DNA of 64,000 nt from Deferribacteraceae bacterium UBA6793 (GTDB lineage Bacteria > Chrysiogenota > Deferribacteres > Deferribacterales > Geovibrionaceae), in the NCBI GenBank assembly GCA_002452405.1, contig DKFP01000002.1:235635-299634 (forward strand), written 5' to 3'. How positions within the stretch are numbered: position 1 is the stretch's first letter; the number at the start of each line of letters is the position of its first letter. Of the stretch, positions 1-9,244 are shown piece after piece. The notes beneath the pieces are model-generated. The model had not been told where the DNA came from. It worked only from the letters and a program-made list of their open reading frames with translations, and ran no database searches. The position numbers and the translations under genes were made by a program.

Positions 1-236
1 TTTTCCATCCTGCCGCCGCGCAGAAGCAGACTGTTGATATCGCGCACCACAGTGGTATCTATTCCGGAGACCACACCCGCATCCGCAAGAAGCTCGAAGA
101 TGTCGGTGTAAATAACCATTTCCGGAATTATTACCGTTGCTGTCATTCTGTCAGGGGATACCTCAACCTCAGGTTTTTGTTTGTATGCAAACTCTTCAAA
201 AACCCTGCCCCTTGTTACATTGTCGGATTGTTCCAT
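1..236 (-). CDS. FapA/DUF342-like protein, N-terminal fragment
   Basis: A reading frame runs from an ATG at 236-234 off the left edge, so only the first 78 residues are visible. The segment VSPDRMTATVIIP followed by a helix and GVVSGIDTTVVRDI has the pattern of the N-terminal region of FapA/DUF342 proteins (polymer-forming, flagellar-assembly-type family), but the diagnostic repeat region lies outside the window. The start overlaps the stop of the upstream PAS gene in a TAATG arrangement, so the two genes are translationally coupled. Family assignment is by pattern and moderate in confidence. Confidence 0.6.
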   Translation of the reverse strand, partial: MEQSDNVTRGRVFEEFAYKQKPEVEVSPDRMTATVIIPEMVIYTDIFELLADAGVVSGIDTTVVRDINSLLLRGGRME

Positions 237-1069
237 TAAATATCCGTCCGTACAAAGGCGAAAGCATAGCAGGTCTCGCCGTTCAAAACGTTCGAGCTGA
301 CCATTGCTATCATTTCTGTGACACCGCCGCTGCCCAGCACCTCCACTCTGGTGCCTCCGCCGGATGCGGACATCAGCTTTTCAAAATCCGAATGGTATCT
401 GAACAGGGCGGAAATTTCCTGCCCCGGAACAGCCGCGTCCGGATGAAAAAACTGCACGGCAGATGTGTTCATGTCCATAATCATGTTAAAGCCGTTTATA
501 ACTACAATCGGCATAGGTGACGTTTCGAAAAGGGATTTGAAAAACGCTTCGGACGCCCACGCGGTATCCTCAACCTTTTTGTTCTCCGTCATGTCCAGAA
601 TGACCCCGATGATACCCTCAACCTTGCCGCTGCGTTTAAACGCCCTTTTGTGTATGATGTGAAAACTGTCTTCCATGCCAGGGAACCTGCCTCTGTGCTC
701 AACGCGTTCTTCAGAACAATCCTGAATCAACGTTCTGTCGCCTTCAGCAAAGGAGTCTGCCGTATCTTTGGAAAAAAAGTCGTACGCTGTTTTTCCAACT
801 ATCTCGTTGCGTTCAAACCCGTATGCATCACAGAGTGCCTTATTACATGCAAGATAGATTCCATGGACGTTCTTGTAATAAACTGGAACCGGAATCGCAT
901 CCAGCATTGTCTGGAAAACGTCGCTGTCCGTCATAAAGCAGGATATGTCGCATCCTCTGCATCCGAATATCCTTGTTATGAGTGAGCTGACATCGCTCTC
1001 TTTCGGAGAGTCCCCCAGCTTGTCCAGCTCATTTTTGAAGCGTTCAACCATCGCCTTAACATAGTTCAT
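236..1069 (-). CDS. Double-PAS-domain sensory protein
   Basis: 277 residues with two PAS folds. The first spans about residues 48-165 (FQTMLDAIPVPVYYKN, then an NKALCDAYGF core and a GVILDMTE end). The second spans about 170-275 (FKSLFETSPMPIVVINGF onward). There is no transmembrane helix, kinase, GGDEF or HTH domain, so it is a stand-alone cytoplasmic sensor or adaptor. A short cysteine cluster near residues 36-44 (GCRGCDISC) just before PAS1 could bind metal or act as a redox site; this is inference. It is coupled to the downstream FapA/DUF342 gene. Ligand and partner are unknown. Confidence 0.75.
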   Translation of the reverse strand: MNYVKAMVERFKNELDKLGDSPKESDVSSLITRIFGCRGCDISCFMTDSDVFQTMLDAIPVPVYYKNVHGIYLACNKALCDAYGFERNEIVGKTAYDFFSKDTADSFAEGDRTLIQDCSEERVEHRGRFPGMEDSFHIIHKRAFKRSGKVEGIIGVILDMTENKKVEDTAWASEAFFKSLFETSPMPIVVINGFNMIMDMNTSAVQFFHPDAAVPGQEISALFRYHSDFEKLMSASGGGTRVEVLGSGGVTEMIAMVSSNVLNGETCYAFAFVRTDI

Positions 1070-1181
1070 TGTGTATTACCTTTATGGTCTGTTGTCGATA
1101 TAATATAACTTTACCAGACATCCGTAAGGTGTAAAATCAATTTCGCTTGTTTTTTTGACTGAATTGAAATAACAATATTAA

Positions 1182-4100
1182 ATGAAATTCAAATCGCTTA
1201 CGGTTCAGGGCTTTAAATCTTTCGTGGACAAGACCGTCATAGAGTTCCCCGGCGGCATAACCTGCGTCATCGGTCCCAACGGTTCCGGCAAAAGCAACAT
1301 TCTCGACGCTATCCGCTGGATATTCGGCGAACAGAGCGCCAAAGAGCTGCGCGGAGCAGACATGGACGACGTTATCTTTGCAGGTTCGCAACACAGAAAG
1401 GCTTCCGGTTTTGCCGAAGTTTCCCTTACCCTTTCCGAACTCCCGGAAAACCTGACGTCAAAATGGGGCTCTTTCAGCGAAATAACCGTAACGCGAAAAC
1501 ACTACCGCTCCGGAGAACGCGATTACCTCATAAACGGTAAAAAATGCCGTCTGAAAGACATTCGCGAAATATTCTATGACTCAGGTCTCGGCACCAAATC
1601 CATTTCCATCATAGAGCAGGGAAAGGTGGACAAGATAATCCAGTCCACACCGGAAGATCTGAGAGCTTTTTTTGAAGAAACAGCAGGTGTTATGCGCTTC
1701 AAAGAAGGCAAAAAAGACGCGGAACGCAGGCTTAACCAGACAAAAGACAACCTCAGCCGTGTTACTGATATCCTCGCCGAGATACGCGGACAGCTTGAAA
1801 CTCTCACTCTTCAGGCGGAAAAAGTGCGAAGATACAGAGACCTTGCAAAACGTCAGTCCTCTCTGCAAAAAGCGATAATCTATCACAGATATCAGAAAAC
1901 ATTCGAAGAACTTTCAGAAGTTCTTAACACAATAAACACACTTAAAATCAACCTTTCCGGTCACACGGAGCGGTTCACAAAACTTACGGCGGCGGAAACG
2001 CAGCTTCGACAGAAAACGGCGGAACTGCGAAAAAACTTCAACGAAAAGAACGACGCCATAATTAAAGCCGAAGCGGAATCAGGCAGAGCAGAAGCGGACA
2101 TAAGGCTGCTTGAAAACGAAATAGAGGCAGCGGAAAAGAGCAAGGAAACCCTGCACAGCGACATTTCTTTCCTGCAAAAAAAACTGGCGGAACTCACAGA
2201 CCGCAGAACGGGTATTCTCGAATCAAAAGTCAACCAGACAGACAAGATAACCGCTCTCCAGGAAAAAATAGAAGAGATTGAAGAGCGCATCAGCGATTAC
2301 GAAACAATGCGCGAAGACATAAAAGAGGAACTTTTCGCCGCGGACGACGAATATCTGAAAACCGCCCACAGGGCGTCAGAAACCAGAAATGCAATCTTCC
2401 AGAACGAAACAATGCTAACCCGCTATGAAAAGGACAAAGAAAGGCTGGCGCAGGAGAAGGAAGAGAGCATCCGCGATACACAGTTCACCGAAAACAACAT
2501 CATCGTCACCGAGCAGGAGATTAATCGCCTGCAAACGGAAATTGAAACAATAGACGACACGCTGGATACCTACAAAGAGAAATATTCGGAACTGAAAGAC
2601 GAACTGAATATTCTTGAAAATAAAGCAAATGAGAAGAAACTTGAAATAAATTCGGCAAAATCAAAGCTGAATATGCTCAACAACAGACTGAAAACCGAGA
2701 CATCCGGTCAGGATAATTCCGCACTCATGGAAAAATTCGGCGGCTGGCTGTTGCTTGAAAAACTCACACCCGCTCTCGTGCGGGAATACGGCGATCTGGT
2801 GGTATTCCCATCATCAAAAAGAGACGCCGTGATGGAGGGAGTCTCGTCAGTTAAACATACTGTACGTTTCGTCTTCGACGGCGACGTGCAGGAGCTTCTG
2901 AAATCCGCTGACCAATCGGTTAAAGAATACGGAGCGGTTATAGCCAACGGGCTTGTCTACAGAAAACCCGGCGCGGACGACAAACGGGAAGCTGTTGTGA
3001 AACTTCAGGCAGAGATAAAACAGTGCACAATCGAGATTGAAGACGCTGAAACCGCTCTGGAAGGCATTTCGGAGCAGATACCTGACGTTTCGGACAACCT
3101 TGAGACAATATCCGACAAGCTGGAAGAACTCCAGCAGATGAAACAGACCGCCACCCTTGATATAAAAGACAAAGAACGCAGCATAGCCGACATAAAACAG
3201 AAACACGAGCGCATGACAAAGCGCGCTGCCATAATTGACAGCGAGATTGCCAACATAGGCAACGAGATAAAGCGCTGTGAAGAGAAGATTGAGCTTTACA
3301 CCAAACAGAACAAGGACCTCTCAGCGCAGATGGCGGAAGCGGAACAGCGGAAAGAGGAACTTAACAGCAAACTGGAAGATATCGACGCCATGTACGAAGA
3401 CGTGCGGGACGAACACTCCGCATACAAGGTGGAGCTGCGCGGCGTGCAGGAGAGCATTAACGGTTTCGTCCGCGAGCTTGGCTTCATAGACAAGGATATA
3501 TCCGAATCCACAGTCAAACTGAATGCGGCAAAAAACAGACTTTCGCAGCTTCTCACATCCGATATCGTAAACCTAAAAGACAGGCTGGACGCAAAACGGA
3601 GCGAGTTTCAGGATATCATCAAAAAACGCCACCTGCTGAACGAAGAAAAATTCCGTCTTGACACTGACATTGCCGAAACCGAAAAACAGATGGAAGAGAC
3701 CGGAAAACAGATAGACAAATATAACCTTGAGATACGCGGCATCGAGGACGATATCTTCGACGCGGAAAAAAAGAAGGAACGCTTCGAATCGGACATATCC
3801 AACCTGCGCGAGGCTTTCGACGAAAAATTCCAGATGAACGTCAAAGACTTCGATATGGATATGGAGGACTTCCAGCCGACAAAGGCGAAAACGGAACTCT
3901 CCGGCATTGAGCGCGAAATTGACGAGCTGGGTCCCCTTAACATGACAGCAGAGACCGAATACAACGAAATTCAGGAACGCAACGAATTTCTGACCGCGCA
4001 GAAAACTGACCTCGAAGAGGCAGTGGCAAGCATCCACAACCTCATCCGCGAAATGGACGAGAACACCACGCAGATATTCAGTGAAACATTTGAAGGTGTT

Positions 4101-4517
4101 AAGAAAAACTTTGAACGTGTATTTGCGATCCTATTCGGACAGGGCACCTGTGACCTGACGCTCACGACCCCCGACGACGTTCTCAACAGCGGCGTTGAGA
4201 TTTTCATACAGCCCCCAGGCAAAAGACTCCAGAACATGAACCTTATGTCCGGCGGAGAAAAGGCGATGGGCGCATGCACGCTCCTTTTCGCACTGTTCCT
4301 CTACCGACCGACTCCCTTCTGTTTCCTCGACGAGATAGACGCGCCTCTGGACGAAAACAACATCGACCGCTTCCTCCGGATGGTGCATACGCTCTCCGCG
4401 GACACCCAGTTCGTAATCATCACCCACAACCAGAAAACAATGGCGGAGGCAGACTCCATCTACGGTGTAACCATGCAGGAACCCGGCGTTTCCAGAATAC
4501 TTTCCGTAGTTCTTTAA
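1182..4517 (+). CDS. smc: Chromosome partition protein SMC
   Basis: 1111 residues. The N-terminal ATPase half has Walker A GPNGSGKSN at about residues 31-39. It is followed by very long charged coiled coils, a central globular hinge around 515-600, a second coiled coil and a C-terminal half with signature motif MSGGEKA near 1021 and Walker B FCFLDEIDAP near 1045. This is the full SMC architecture; the protein acts as a homodimer with ScpA/ScpB in chromosome condensation and segregation. It is somewhat short for the family, and most of the deficit is in the hinge (see findings). It is monocistronic, divergent from the PAS gene. The start at ATG 1182 gives the standard MKFKSLTVQGFKSF beginning. 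Confidence 0.96.
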   Translation: MKFKSLTVQGFKSFVDKTVIEFPGGITCVIGPNGSGKSNILDAIRWIFGEQSAKELRGADMDDVIFAGSQHRKASGFAEVSLTLSELPENLTSKWGSFSEITVTRKHYRSGERDYLINGKKCRLKDIREIFYDSGLGTKSISIIEQGKVDKIIQSTPEDLRAFFEETAGVMRFKEGKKDAERRLNQTKDNLSRVTDILAEIRGQLETLTLQAEKVRRYRDLAKRQSSLQKAIIYHRYQKTFEELSEVLNTINTLKINLSGHTERFTKLTAAETQLRQKTAELRKNFNEKNDAIIKAEAESGRAEADIRLLENEIEAAEKSKETLHSDISFLQKKLAELTDRRTGILESKVNQTDKITALQEKIEEIEERISDYETMREDIKEELFAADDEYLKTAHRASETRNAIFQNETMLTRYEKDKERLAQEKEESIRDTQFTENNIIVTEQEINRLQTEIETIDDTLDTYKEKYSELKDELNILENKANEKKLEINSAKSKLNMLNNRLKTETSGQDNSALMEKFGGWLLLEKLTPALVREYGDLVVFPSSKRDAVMEGVSSVKHTVRFVFDGDVQELLKSADQSVKEYGAVIANGLVYRKPGADDKREAVVKLQAEIKQCTIEIEDAETALEGISEQIPDVSDNLETISDKLEELQQMKQTATLDIKDKERSIADIKQKHERMTKRAAIIDSEIANIGNEIKRCEEKIELYTKQNKDLSAQMAEAEQRKEELNSKLEDIDAMYEDVRDEHSAYKVELRGVQESINGFVRELGFIDKDISESTVKLNAAKNRLSQLLTSDIVNLKDRLDAKRSEFQDIIKKRHLLNEEKFRLDTDIAETEKQMEETGKQIDKYNLEIRGIEDDIFDAEKKKERFESDISNLREAFDEKFQMNVKDFDMDMEDFQPTKAKTELSGIEREIDELGPLNMTAETEYNEIQERNEFLTAQKTDLEEAVASIHNLIREMDENTTQIFSETFEGVKKNFERVFAILFGQGTCDLTLTTPDDVLNSGVEIFIQPPGKRLQNMNLMSGGEKAMGACTLLFALFLYRPTPFCFLDEIDAPLDENNIDRFLRMVHTLSADTQFVIITHNQKTMAEADSIYGVTMQEPGVSRILSVVL

Positions 4518-4639
4518 CCGCTTAACCGTTTAATTTCATATTTCGCCGTTAACACATTTATACAGCCGTTCACCCTCCCCGCAGTTCAATCTCCCGGAGA
4601 CATGCAATATCATTGTAAATCTTTATGGAGGTTGCCCAA

Positions 4640-6064
4640 ATGCTTATATTTTTTGCATGTCTTGCTCTTCTGGTCGTCGGCTACATAGCCTACGGCACTA
4701 TTGTAGACAAAATATTCGGCTCAGACGAAAGCAGACCCACTCCTGCCTCAACAATGTACGACGGCGTTGACTATGTTGAGATGCCCACATGGAAGATATG
4801 GCTCATCCAGCTTCTTAACATCGCAGGACTGGGACCAATATTCGGACCAATCCTAGGTGCTCTTTACGGTCCTTCGGCTCTGCTTTGGATAGTTTTCGGC
4901 TCGATATTCGCAGGTGCCGTTCATGACTATTTCTCCGGTATGCTTTCACTGCGGTATAACGGAGCCAGCGTGCCGGACGTTGTCGGACAGAACCTCGGAA
5001 ACTTCTTTAAACAGTTCATGAGATGGTTCTCAGTTATACTTCTTCTGCTGGTTGGTATAGTATTCGTTCTCGGTCCCGCCAAACTGCTGACAAACATGAC
5101 CAACCTCTCCGTTCCCGTTCTCGTGGGTCTCATATTTGCATACTATTTTCTCGCCACCATCATGCCCATCGACAAGATAATCGGCAGAATATATCCCTTG
5201 TTCGGCGCTGTGCTTCTTTTCATGGCTGTGGGGCTCACCATTGCGCTCATAGCACAGGGACATGAGTTCTACCCCCAGCGCACACTTTCAAACGTACACC
5301 CCACAGAGCTGCCCATGTGGCCTCTGATGTTTATAACCATTGCCTGCGGTGCGCTCAGTGGTTTCCATGCCACACAGTCACCCATGATGGCAAGATGTCT
5401 TAAAAGTGAAAAACGCGGTAAAGCCGTATTTTACGGCGCAATGATAGGCGAAGGCGCTATAGCTCTTATATGGGCAACGCTGGGCATGACTTTCTATCAC
5501 GGATCCGCAGAACTTAACGCAGCTCTTGCGCAGGGCGGTCCCGCCTACGTTGTCAATCAGGTGTCAACAACCCTGCTTGGCGGATTCGGCGGTGTTCTGG
5601 CAGTTCTCGGAGTTGTTCTTCTCCCGATAACATCCGGAGACACAGCTTTCAGAAGCGCCCGTCTCATCATAGCCGAAATGCTGAACGTCGAGCAGAAAAA
5701 CTATTTCAAAAGACTTGCCATTGCTGTTCCGCTGTTCATCGTCGGCTACCTCATCTCTATGACAGAGTTCGACATTATCTGGAGATATTTCGGCTGGGCA
5801 AACCAGACCCTCGCGACAGTTGTTCTGTGGGCGGCTGCGGCATATCTCATCCGGAACGGAAAACTCCACTGGATCGCAACCATCCCCGCCATGTTCATGA
5901 CAGTGGTTGTTACAACCTACCTTGCAAACCAGCCACTGGGTTTCGGGCTTGATATGCAGGTTTCAACTTACATAGGCGTACTTGTTTCCGCAGCATCAAC
6001 TGCCGCTTTCTTTATAAAATTCAGAAAATGCGGATGTGTTCAGGCTGAGCCGGAAGCTGAATAA
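4640..6064 (+). CDS. cstA: CstA-family carbon starvation/peptide transporter (short form)
   Basis: 474 residues and strongly hydrophobic, with about a dozen predicted membrane helices. Recognisable CstA landmarks are NIAGLGPIFGPILGALYGP near the N-terminus, GAVHDYFSGMLSLR and GFHATQSPMMARCL. CstA proteins take up peptides, and in some bacteria pyruvate. This is the short form, well below the roughly 700 residues of E. coli CstA. An earlier in-frame ATG at 4625 overlaps the Shine-Dalgarno GGAGG (4627-4631), so ATG 4640, 8 nt downstream, is the better start. No operon partner. Confidence 0.9.
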   Translation: MLIFFACLALLVVGYIAYGTIVDKIFGSDESRPTPASTMYDGVDYVEMPTWKIWLIQLLNIAGLGPIFGPILGALYGPSALLWIVFGSIFAGAVHDYFSGMLSLRYNGASVPDVVGQNLGNFFKQFMRWFSVILLLLVGIVFVLGPAKLLTNMTNLSVPVLVGLIFAYYFLATIMPIDKIIGRIYPLFGAVLLFMAVGLTIALIAQGHEFYPQRTLSNVHPTELPMWPLMFITIACGALSGFHATQSPMMARCLKSEKRGKAVFYGAMIGEGAIALIWATLGMTFYHGSAELNAALAQGGPAYVVNQVSTTLLGGFGGVLAVLGVVLLPITSGDTAFRSARLIIAEMLNVEQKNYFKRLAIAVPLFIVGYLISMTEFDIIWRYFGWANQTLATVVLWAAAAYLIRNGKLHWIATIPAMFMTVVVTTYLANQPLGFGLDMQVSTYIGVLVSAASTAAFFIKFRKCGCVQAEPEAE

Positions 6065-6071
6065 GTTTTTT

Positions 6072-6144
6072 GAGACAGCCGCGTAGCTTCGGACTCCCCG
6101 CAAAGGCGGATACCATCCCCGCGAGGTCGAAGCGCGCGGCAGTC
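6072..6144. repeat. REP-like imperfect palindrome, copy 1
   Basis: The ends GAGACAGCCGCG and CGCGCGGCAGTC are inverted, and inner segments (GCTTCGGACTCC, GAGGTCGAAGC) pair loosely. It fills the gap between cstA and rsmE and belongs to the GAGACTGC...GCAATCTC family repeated at several other intergenic sites in the window. Diverged copy. Confidence 0.6.
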
Positions 6145-6193
6145 CCGTTCCAGCCTGCTTTACTTTTCCGTCTGATTTTTCTATAGTCCTTTC

Positions 6194-6883
6194 ATGAACA
6201 TAATCCTTATAAAACCGGAAGAAACCTACGAAGGCACCGCACGCATCTCAGGCGAAAGGTGTACTCACATCACGCGAGTGCTGAAACTGAGCGTCGGCGA
6301 CAGCCTCAAAACGGGTATACTGAGCGGAAAGCTCGGAACAGCCGTAATCACCGACATACAGACGGACAGCATCAGTCTGCGGCTTGACTGTGCGGTGGAA
6401 CCGCCGATACCCTCACCGGTCAGCATTGTTCTCGCACTGCCCCGCCCTAAGGCTTTCAGGAGGATATTTTTCGGGTTGGTCTGCGCGGGAGTAAAAGATA
6501 TCCATATCATAAACTCGTGGCGGGTGGATAAAAGCTACTGGGAAAGTCCCTACCTTGAACGCACTGATGAATATATCTTTGAGGCATTGCAGCAGTCAAA
6601 GGACACAATACCTCCAAAGGTGACGTTCCACAGATATTTTATGGGATTTATTGAAAACGGATTAACTGAAATGCCTGAAAACAGATACATCGCCCACCCA
6701 TCGGGAGCTGAGGTAAATGAGTTTGAGAAACCGCTATGTCTCGCTGTGGGCTGCGAGGGCGGATTCATTCAGAAAGAGCTGGATACTTTCGAAATGCACG
6801 GTTTCCGGCAGTTTTCAATAGGCGAAAGGATACTCACAACAGAATACGCAGTACCCTATATTCTGGGTATGCTGGCGAAATAG
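6194..6883 (+). CDS. rsmE: 16S rRNA (uracil(1498)-N(3))-methyltransferase RsmE
   Basis: 229 residues. An N-terminal PUA-like barrel (HITRVLKLSVGDSLKTG) is followed by a SPOUT methyltransferase domain with VLALPRPKAFRRI, then the cofactor-binding trefoil-knot signatures LAVGCEGGFIQKE near residue 185 and GERILTTEYAVPYIL near 212. RsmE methylates U1498 of 16S rRNA in assembled 30S subunits using SAM. The family consensus is GPEGGF; here the Pro is Cys (GCEGGF), a minor deviation. The next gene follows after 8 nt, so they are probably co-transcribed. Confidence 0.93.
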   Translation: MNIILIKPEETYEGTARISGERCTHITRVLKLSVGDSLKTGILSGKLGTAVITDIQTDSISLRLDCAVEPPIPSPVSIVLALPRPKAFRRIFFGLVCAGVKDIHIINSWRVDKSYWESPYLERTDEYIFEALQQSKDTIPPKVTFHRYFMGFIENGLTEMPENRYIAHPSGAEVNEFEKPLCLAVGCEGGFIQKELDTFEMHGFRQFSIGERILTTEYAVPYILGMLAK

Positions 6884-6891
6884 AGGCAAAA

Positions 6892-7266
6892 ATGGAAAAT
6901 GAAAGAATAATCAGGGAATATGTGAAATACTACAATGAGTTCGACATTGACAAAATGCTGGCTCTGATGACGGATGACGTGTGTTTCGAAAACATCATGA
7001 ATGGCGAAACGGACGTTAAAACCACTAACATCGCCGAGTTGGAGCAGATTGCAGGGATATCCCTCAATATTTTCAGTGAAAGGGAGCAGACAATAAAGAG
7101 CATAAAGACTGAAGGCGACTGCTACATCGCCGAGATAGATTATTACGGCAGGATAGCCGAAAACCTCCCCAACGGTCTTAAACAGGGGGATGAGATAAGA
7201 CTCAGCGGAAAATCTATCTATAAATTCAGAGACGGAAAAATCTGTTCTCTCACAGATATTTCATAG
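6892..7266 (+). CDS. SnoaL/NTF2-like small protein
   Basis: 124 residues with an NTF2-like cone-fold pattern: an N-terminal helix (IIREYVKYYNEFDIDKMLAL), then alternating strands ending in GKSIYKFRDGKICSLTDIS, the typical SnoaL C-terminus. Small proteins of this fold are ligand-binding or enzymatic. No catalytic residues can be assigned here. The start ATG 6892 lies 8 nt after rsmE, with GAGG in front. Function unknown. Confidence 0.7.
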   Translation: MENERIIREYVKYYNEFDIDKMLALMTDDVCFENIMNGETDVKTTNIAELEQIAGISLNIFSEREQTIKSIKTEGDCYIAEIDYYGRIAENLPNGLKQGDEIRLSGKSIYKFRDGKICSLTDIS

Positions 7267-7404
7267 ATGCCCGCTGGTAAACCCGCGGTCTGTGTTATGC
7301 CGTGCAAACGCATAATTTTTACATCTCTCATGAGAGCCGCAGAAAAGCTGTGAGAAGCATCCATCCATATTTAAAAACGTGGTATTCTGTCTGCTTCGCA
7401 GATT

Positions 7405-7440
7405 AATAAAAAAGGCGGTGCCTTAACCGCCACCTTTTAT
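7405..7440 (-). terminator. Rho-independent terminator of the rhodanese gene
   Basis: On the minus strand, GGCGGT and ACCGCC pair around a TAAGGC loop and are followed by a run of six Ts just after the rhodanese stop codon. Confidence 0.8.
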
Positions 7441-7441
7441 T

Positions 7442-7813
7442 CTATCCGCAACCGCATGAGGGGCTTTTTCCGCAGCCCTCAACGGAATGTCCGTCGCGTT
7501 TCCACCAGTCGAGTCCGCCCGGCAGTTCTTTAACCCTGAACCCCAGCAGCAGCATGTTTCTTGCGCCCTTCGTTGACGCATTGCACCCTATACCGTCGCA
7601 ATACGTCACGACCAACGCTGATTTATCTATGAAAGCAGTCGATTCAGCGGTCATTGTGCGGTGAGGAACGTTCACAGCGGAGGGTATATGCCCCGCAGCA
7701 AAAGCCTCCGGAGAGCACGCGTCAACAACTATGACGTTCTCTCCATTCTCAAACGCAACTTTCAAATCCCACGAGTCAATCTCGTATGCCAGCTTATTTT
7801 CATAATGCTTCAA
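7442..7813 (-). CDS. Rhodanese-like sulfurtransferase
   Basis: 123 residues from a TTG start; single rhodanese domain. Visible features are VIVVDACSPEAFAAGHIPSA (the CH2A-type motif) and the active-site loop YCDGIGCNASTKGA, with the catalytic Cys in TYCDG, then LPGGLDWWKRDGH. A C-terminal CGKSPSCGCG tail adds four cysteines, unusual for the family and possibly metal-binding (inference). The start is uncertain: the strong Shine-Dalgarno AGGAGGT (7831-7837) is 17 nt from TTG 7813 but only 5 nt from an in-frame ATT at 7825 (see findings). Confidence 0.88.
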   Translation of the reverse strand: MKHYENKLAYEIDSWDLKVAFENGENVIVVDACSPEAFAAGHIPSAVNVPHRTMTAESTAFIDKSALVVTYCDGIGCNASTKGARNMLLLGFRVKELPGGLDWWKRDGHSVEGCGKSPSCGCG

Positions 7814-7903
7814 CTGTTCGTTAATTTGCCACCTCCTAAAACAAGGATAACAAATTATAATACATTAAATGATAATTAAAATATCAATTTTTATATTATT
7901 TTA

Positions 7904-8362
7904 TTATGCCAGCGGAAGACAAACGTCGGTAATAAGCTGTTCCTCCGGGGTGTTTATGGGCAGATTTCTGTATATCTGGATTGTAGGCGCATCATTTTTA
8001 TATGCGCGTCCGCTGGCGGGAAGCCACTCATCAAAGAGTCGCCTGTATACTTCCGCCAGTCCGTAGTAACTGCCGACGTGTCTGTATACGGCGTAGTCGC
8101 CACCACCAATAACTGTGACAGCAATCGGAGCAGTCGCCTGAAAATCATCGGGGCATGTCACACATGCGTCATATCGGCACTGTTCGGTCTTCGAGGGGTC
8201 GTCATAGCTGATGCCGATGAACATCGATTTATCTGTAACAAGCGGCATAACAGACGGGTGCATCATCAGGGTCATCCATGCAGGCGTACATTGATCGTAT
8301 GCACCTACATGACGAACGCTTGCAGTTTTAATATTATCAAACTTCTGTACTGTAACTTCCAT
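7904..8362 (-). CDS. GyrI-like / AraC effector-binding domain protein
   Basis: 152 residues, a stand-alone GyrI-like small-molecule binding domain (SbmC/BmrR/Rob effector fold). It shows the paired half-repeats MEVTVQKFDNIKTASVRHVG and AVYRHVGSYYGLAEVYRRLFDEWLP, and ends NTPEEQLITDVCLPL, the usual end for this fold with its conserved Glu. There is no HTH domain, so it is either an SbmC-type gyrase-interacting protein or a ligand hydrolase/scavenger. Start at ATG 8362, behind GGAGGTAATT. Divergent from the thioesterase gene. Confidence 0.85.
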   Translation of the reverse strand: MEVTVQKFDNIKTASVRHVGAYDQCTPAWMTLMMHPSVMPLVTDKSMFIGISYDDPSKTEQCRYDACVTCPDDFQATAPIAVTVIGGGDYAVYRHVGSYYGLAEVYRRLFDEWLPASGRAYKNDAPTIQIYRNLPINTPEEQLITDVCLPLA

Positions 8363-8457
8363 AATTACCTCCGTTTTTCCGCGCATTATAACTGCCAAAA
8401 CGTTTATTTGCATAGTAAAAGATTGACCTTTCACGTATTTCGGAGTTAACATTATAA

Positions 8458-9168
8458 ATGTTTTACGATTACACCAGAACAAAAGATATCGCGGATTACG
8501 GCGCGGACAGAAAAATGCGTTTCGACGCCGTACTTAAAATTTTTCAGGAAGCTGCCGTTGCACACTCAGCCAGTGTCGGATATTCTGCCGACAGCTACAT
8601 GGGCAAAGGTAACATATGGGTTCTGAACAGACTTATGGTTCATGCCGACGTTTTCCCCGATTTCTCCAAAGAAATTTCCGTTCGCACATGGTCGCGCGGG
8701 CTGGACAGATTCAAGGGATTCAGAAACTATGAGATACGCGCCGACGGCGAGATATGCATAAAAGGGTCGAGCATCTGGCTTTACATTGATATTGAGAAAA
8801 AACGCCCTGTACGCGTCACACAGGCTATGCTTGAGGACTATCAGAGCGAGAACGTGTGCAACATGTGCAGCATTATTGACGGCTGGGACAGAAAAGGTGC
8901 AGACAGCTATGACAGGTCTGTTCAGGTTCAGCTGCGTCCTGCGGATTTCGACATAAATACCCATATGAACAACATACGATACGGAGAAATACTCAGCCTC
9001 GCATCTTCTGACATGGACTTCACAGGCAAAACGGTGGGACTGTTCTATAACCACGAGATAAAACCTGAAACAAAGTTCGTTGACGTTAAGATTGCTGACG
9101 AAGATAAGAGCCGTGTCGTTTCCATCTTCGACGGCGAAACCCTCGCCTGTCTGTGTGAAATCATTTAG
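8458..9168 (+). CDS. Acyl-ACP thioesterase
   Basis: 236 residues forming two hot-dog domains. The first covers about residues 1-130, with the core WVLNRLMVHADVFPDFSKEI and WSRGLDRFKGFRNYEI. The second is about 150-236 and contains DFDINTHMNNIRYGE, the Asn-x-His signature of FatA/FatB-type thioesterases (Pfam Acyl-ACP_TE). It hydrolyses acyl-ACP to free fatty acid in the cytoplasm. Single gene. Confidence 0.88.
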   Translation: MFYDYTRTKDIADYGADRKMRFDAVLKIFQEAAVAHSASVGYSADSYMGKGNIWVLNRLMVHADVFPDFSKEISVRTWSRGLDRFKGFRNYEIRADGEICIKGSSIWLYIDIEKKRPVRVTQAMLEDYQSENVCNMCSIIDGWDRKGADSYDRSVQVQLRPADFDINTHMNNIRYGEILSLASSDMDFTGKTVGLFYNHEIKPETKFVDVKIADEDKSRVVSIFDGETLACLCEII

Positions 9169-9244
9169 GCAGCGCTTTTTGTTCCATCCATGGAAAAAAA
9201 CGTTAACGCATATCTAATTAATTATACTGCATATTAAAACACGT

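Noticed and set aside
4625..4639. ATG 4625 as the cstA start
   Set aside because: The ATG overlaps the Shine-Dalgarno GGAGG that serves ATG 4640.
6736..6891. Long N-terminal extension of the SnoaL-like gene
   Set aside because: It would be read inside rsmE in another frame; ATG 6892 with GAGG upstream is a cleaner start.
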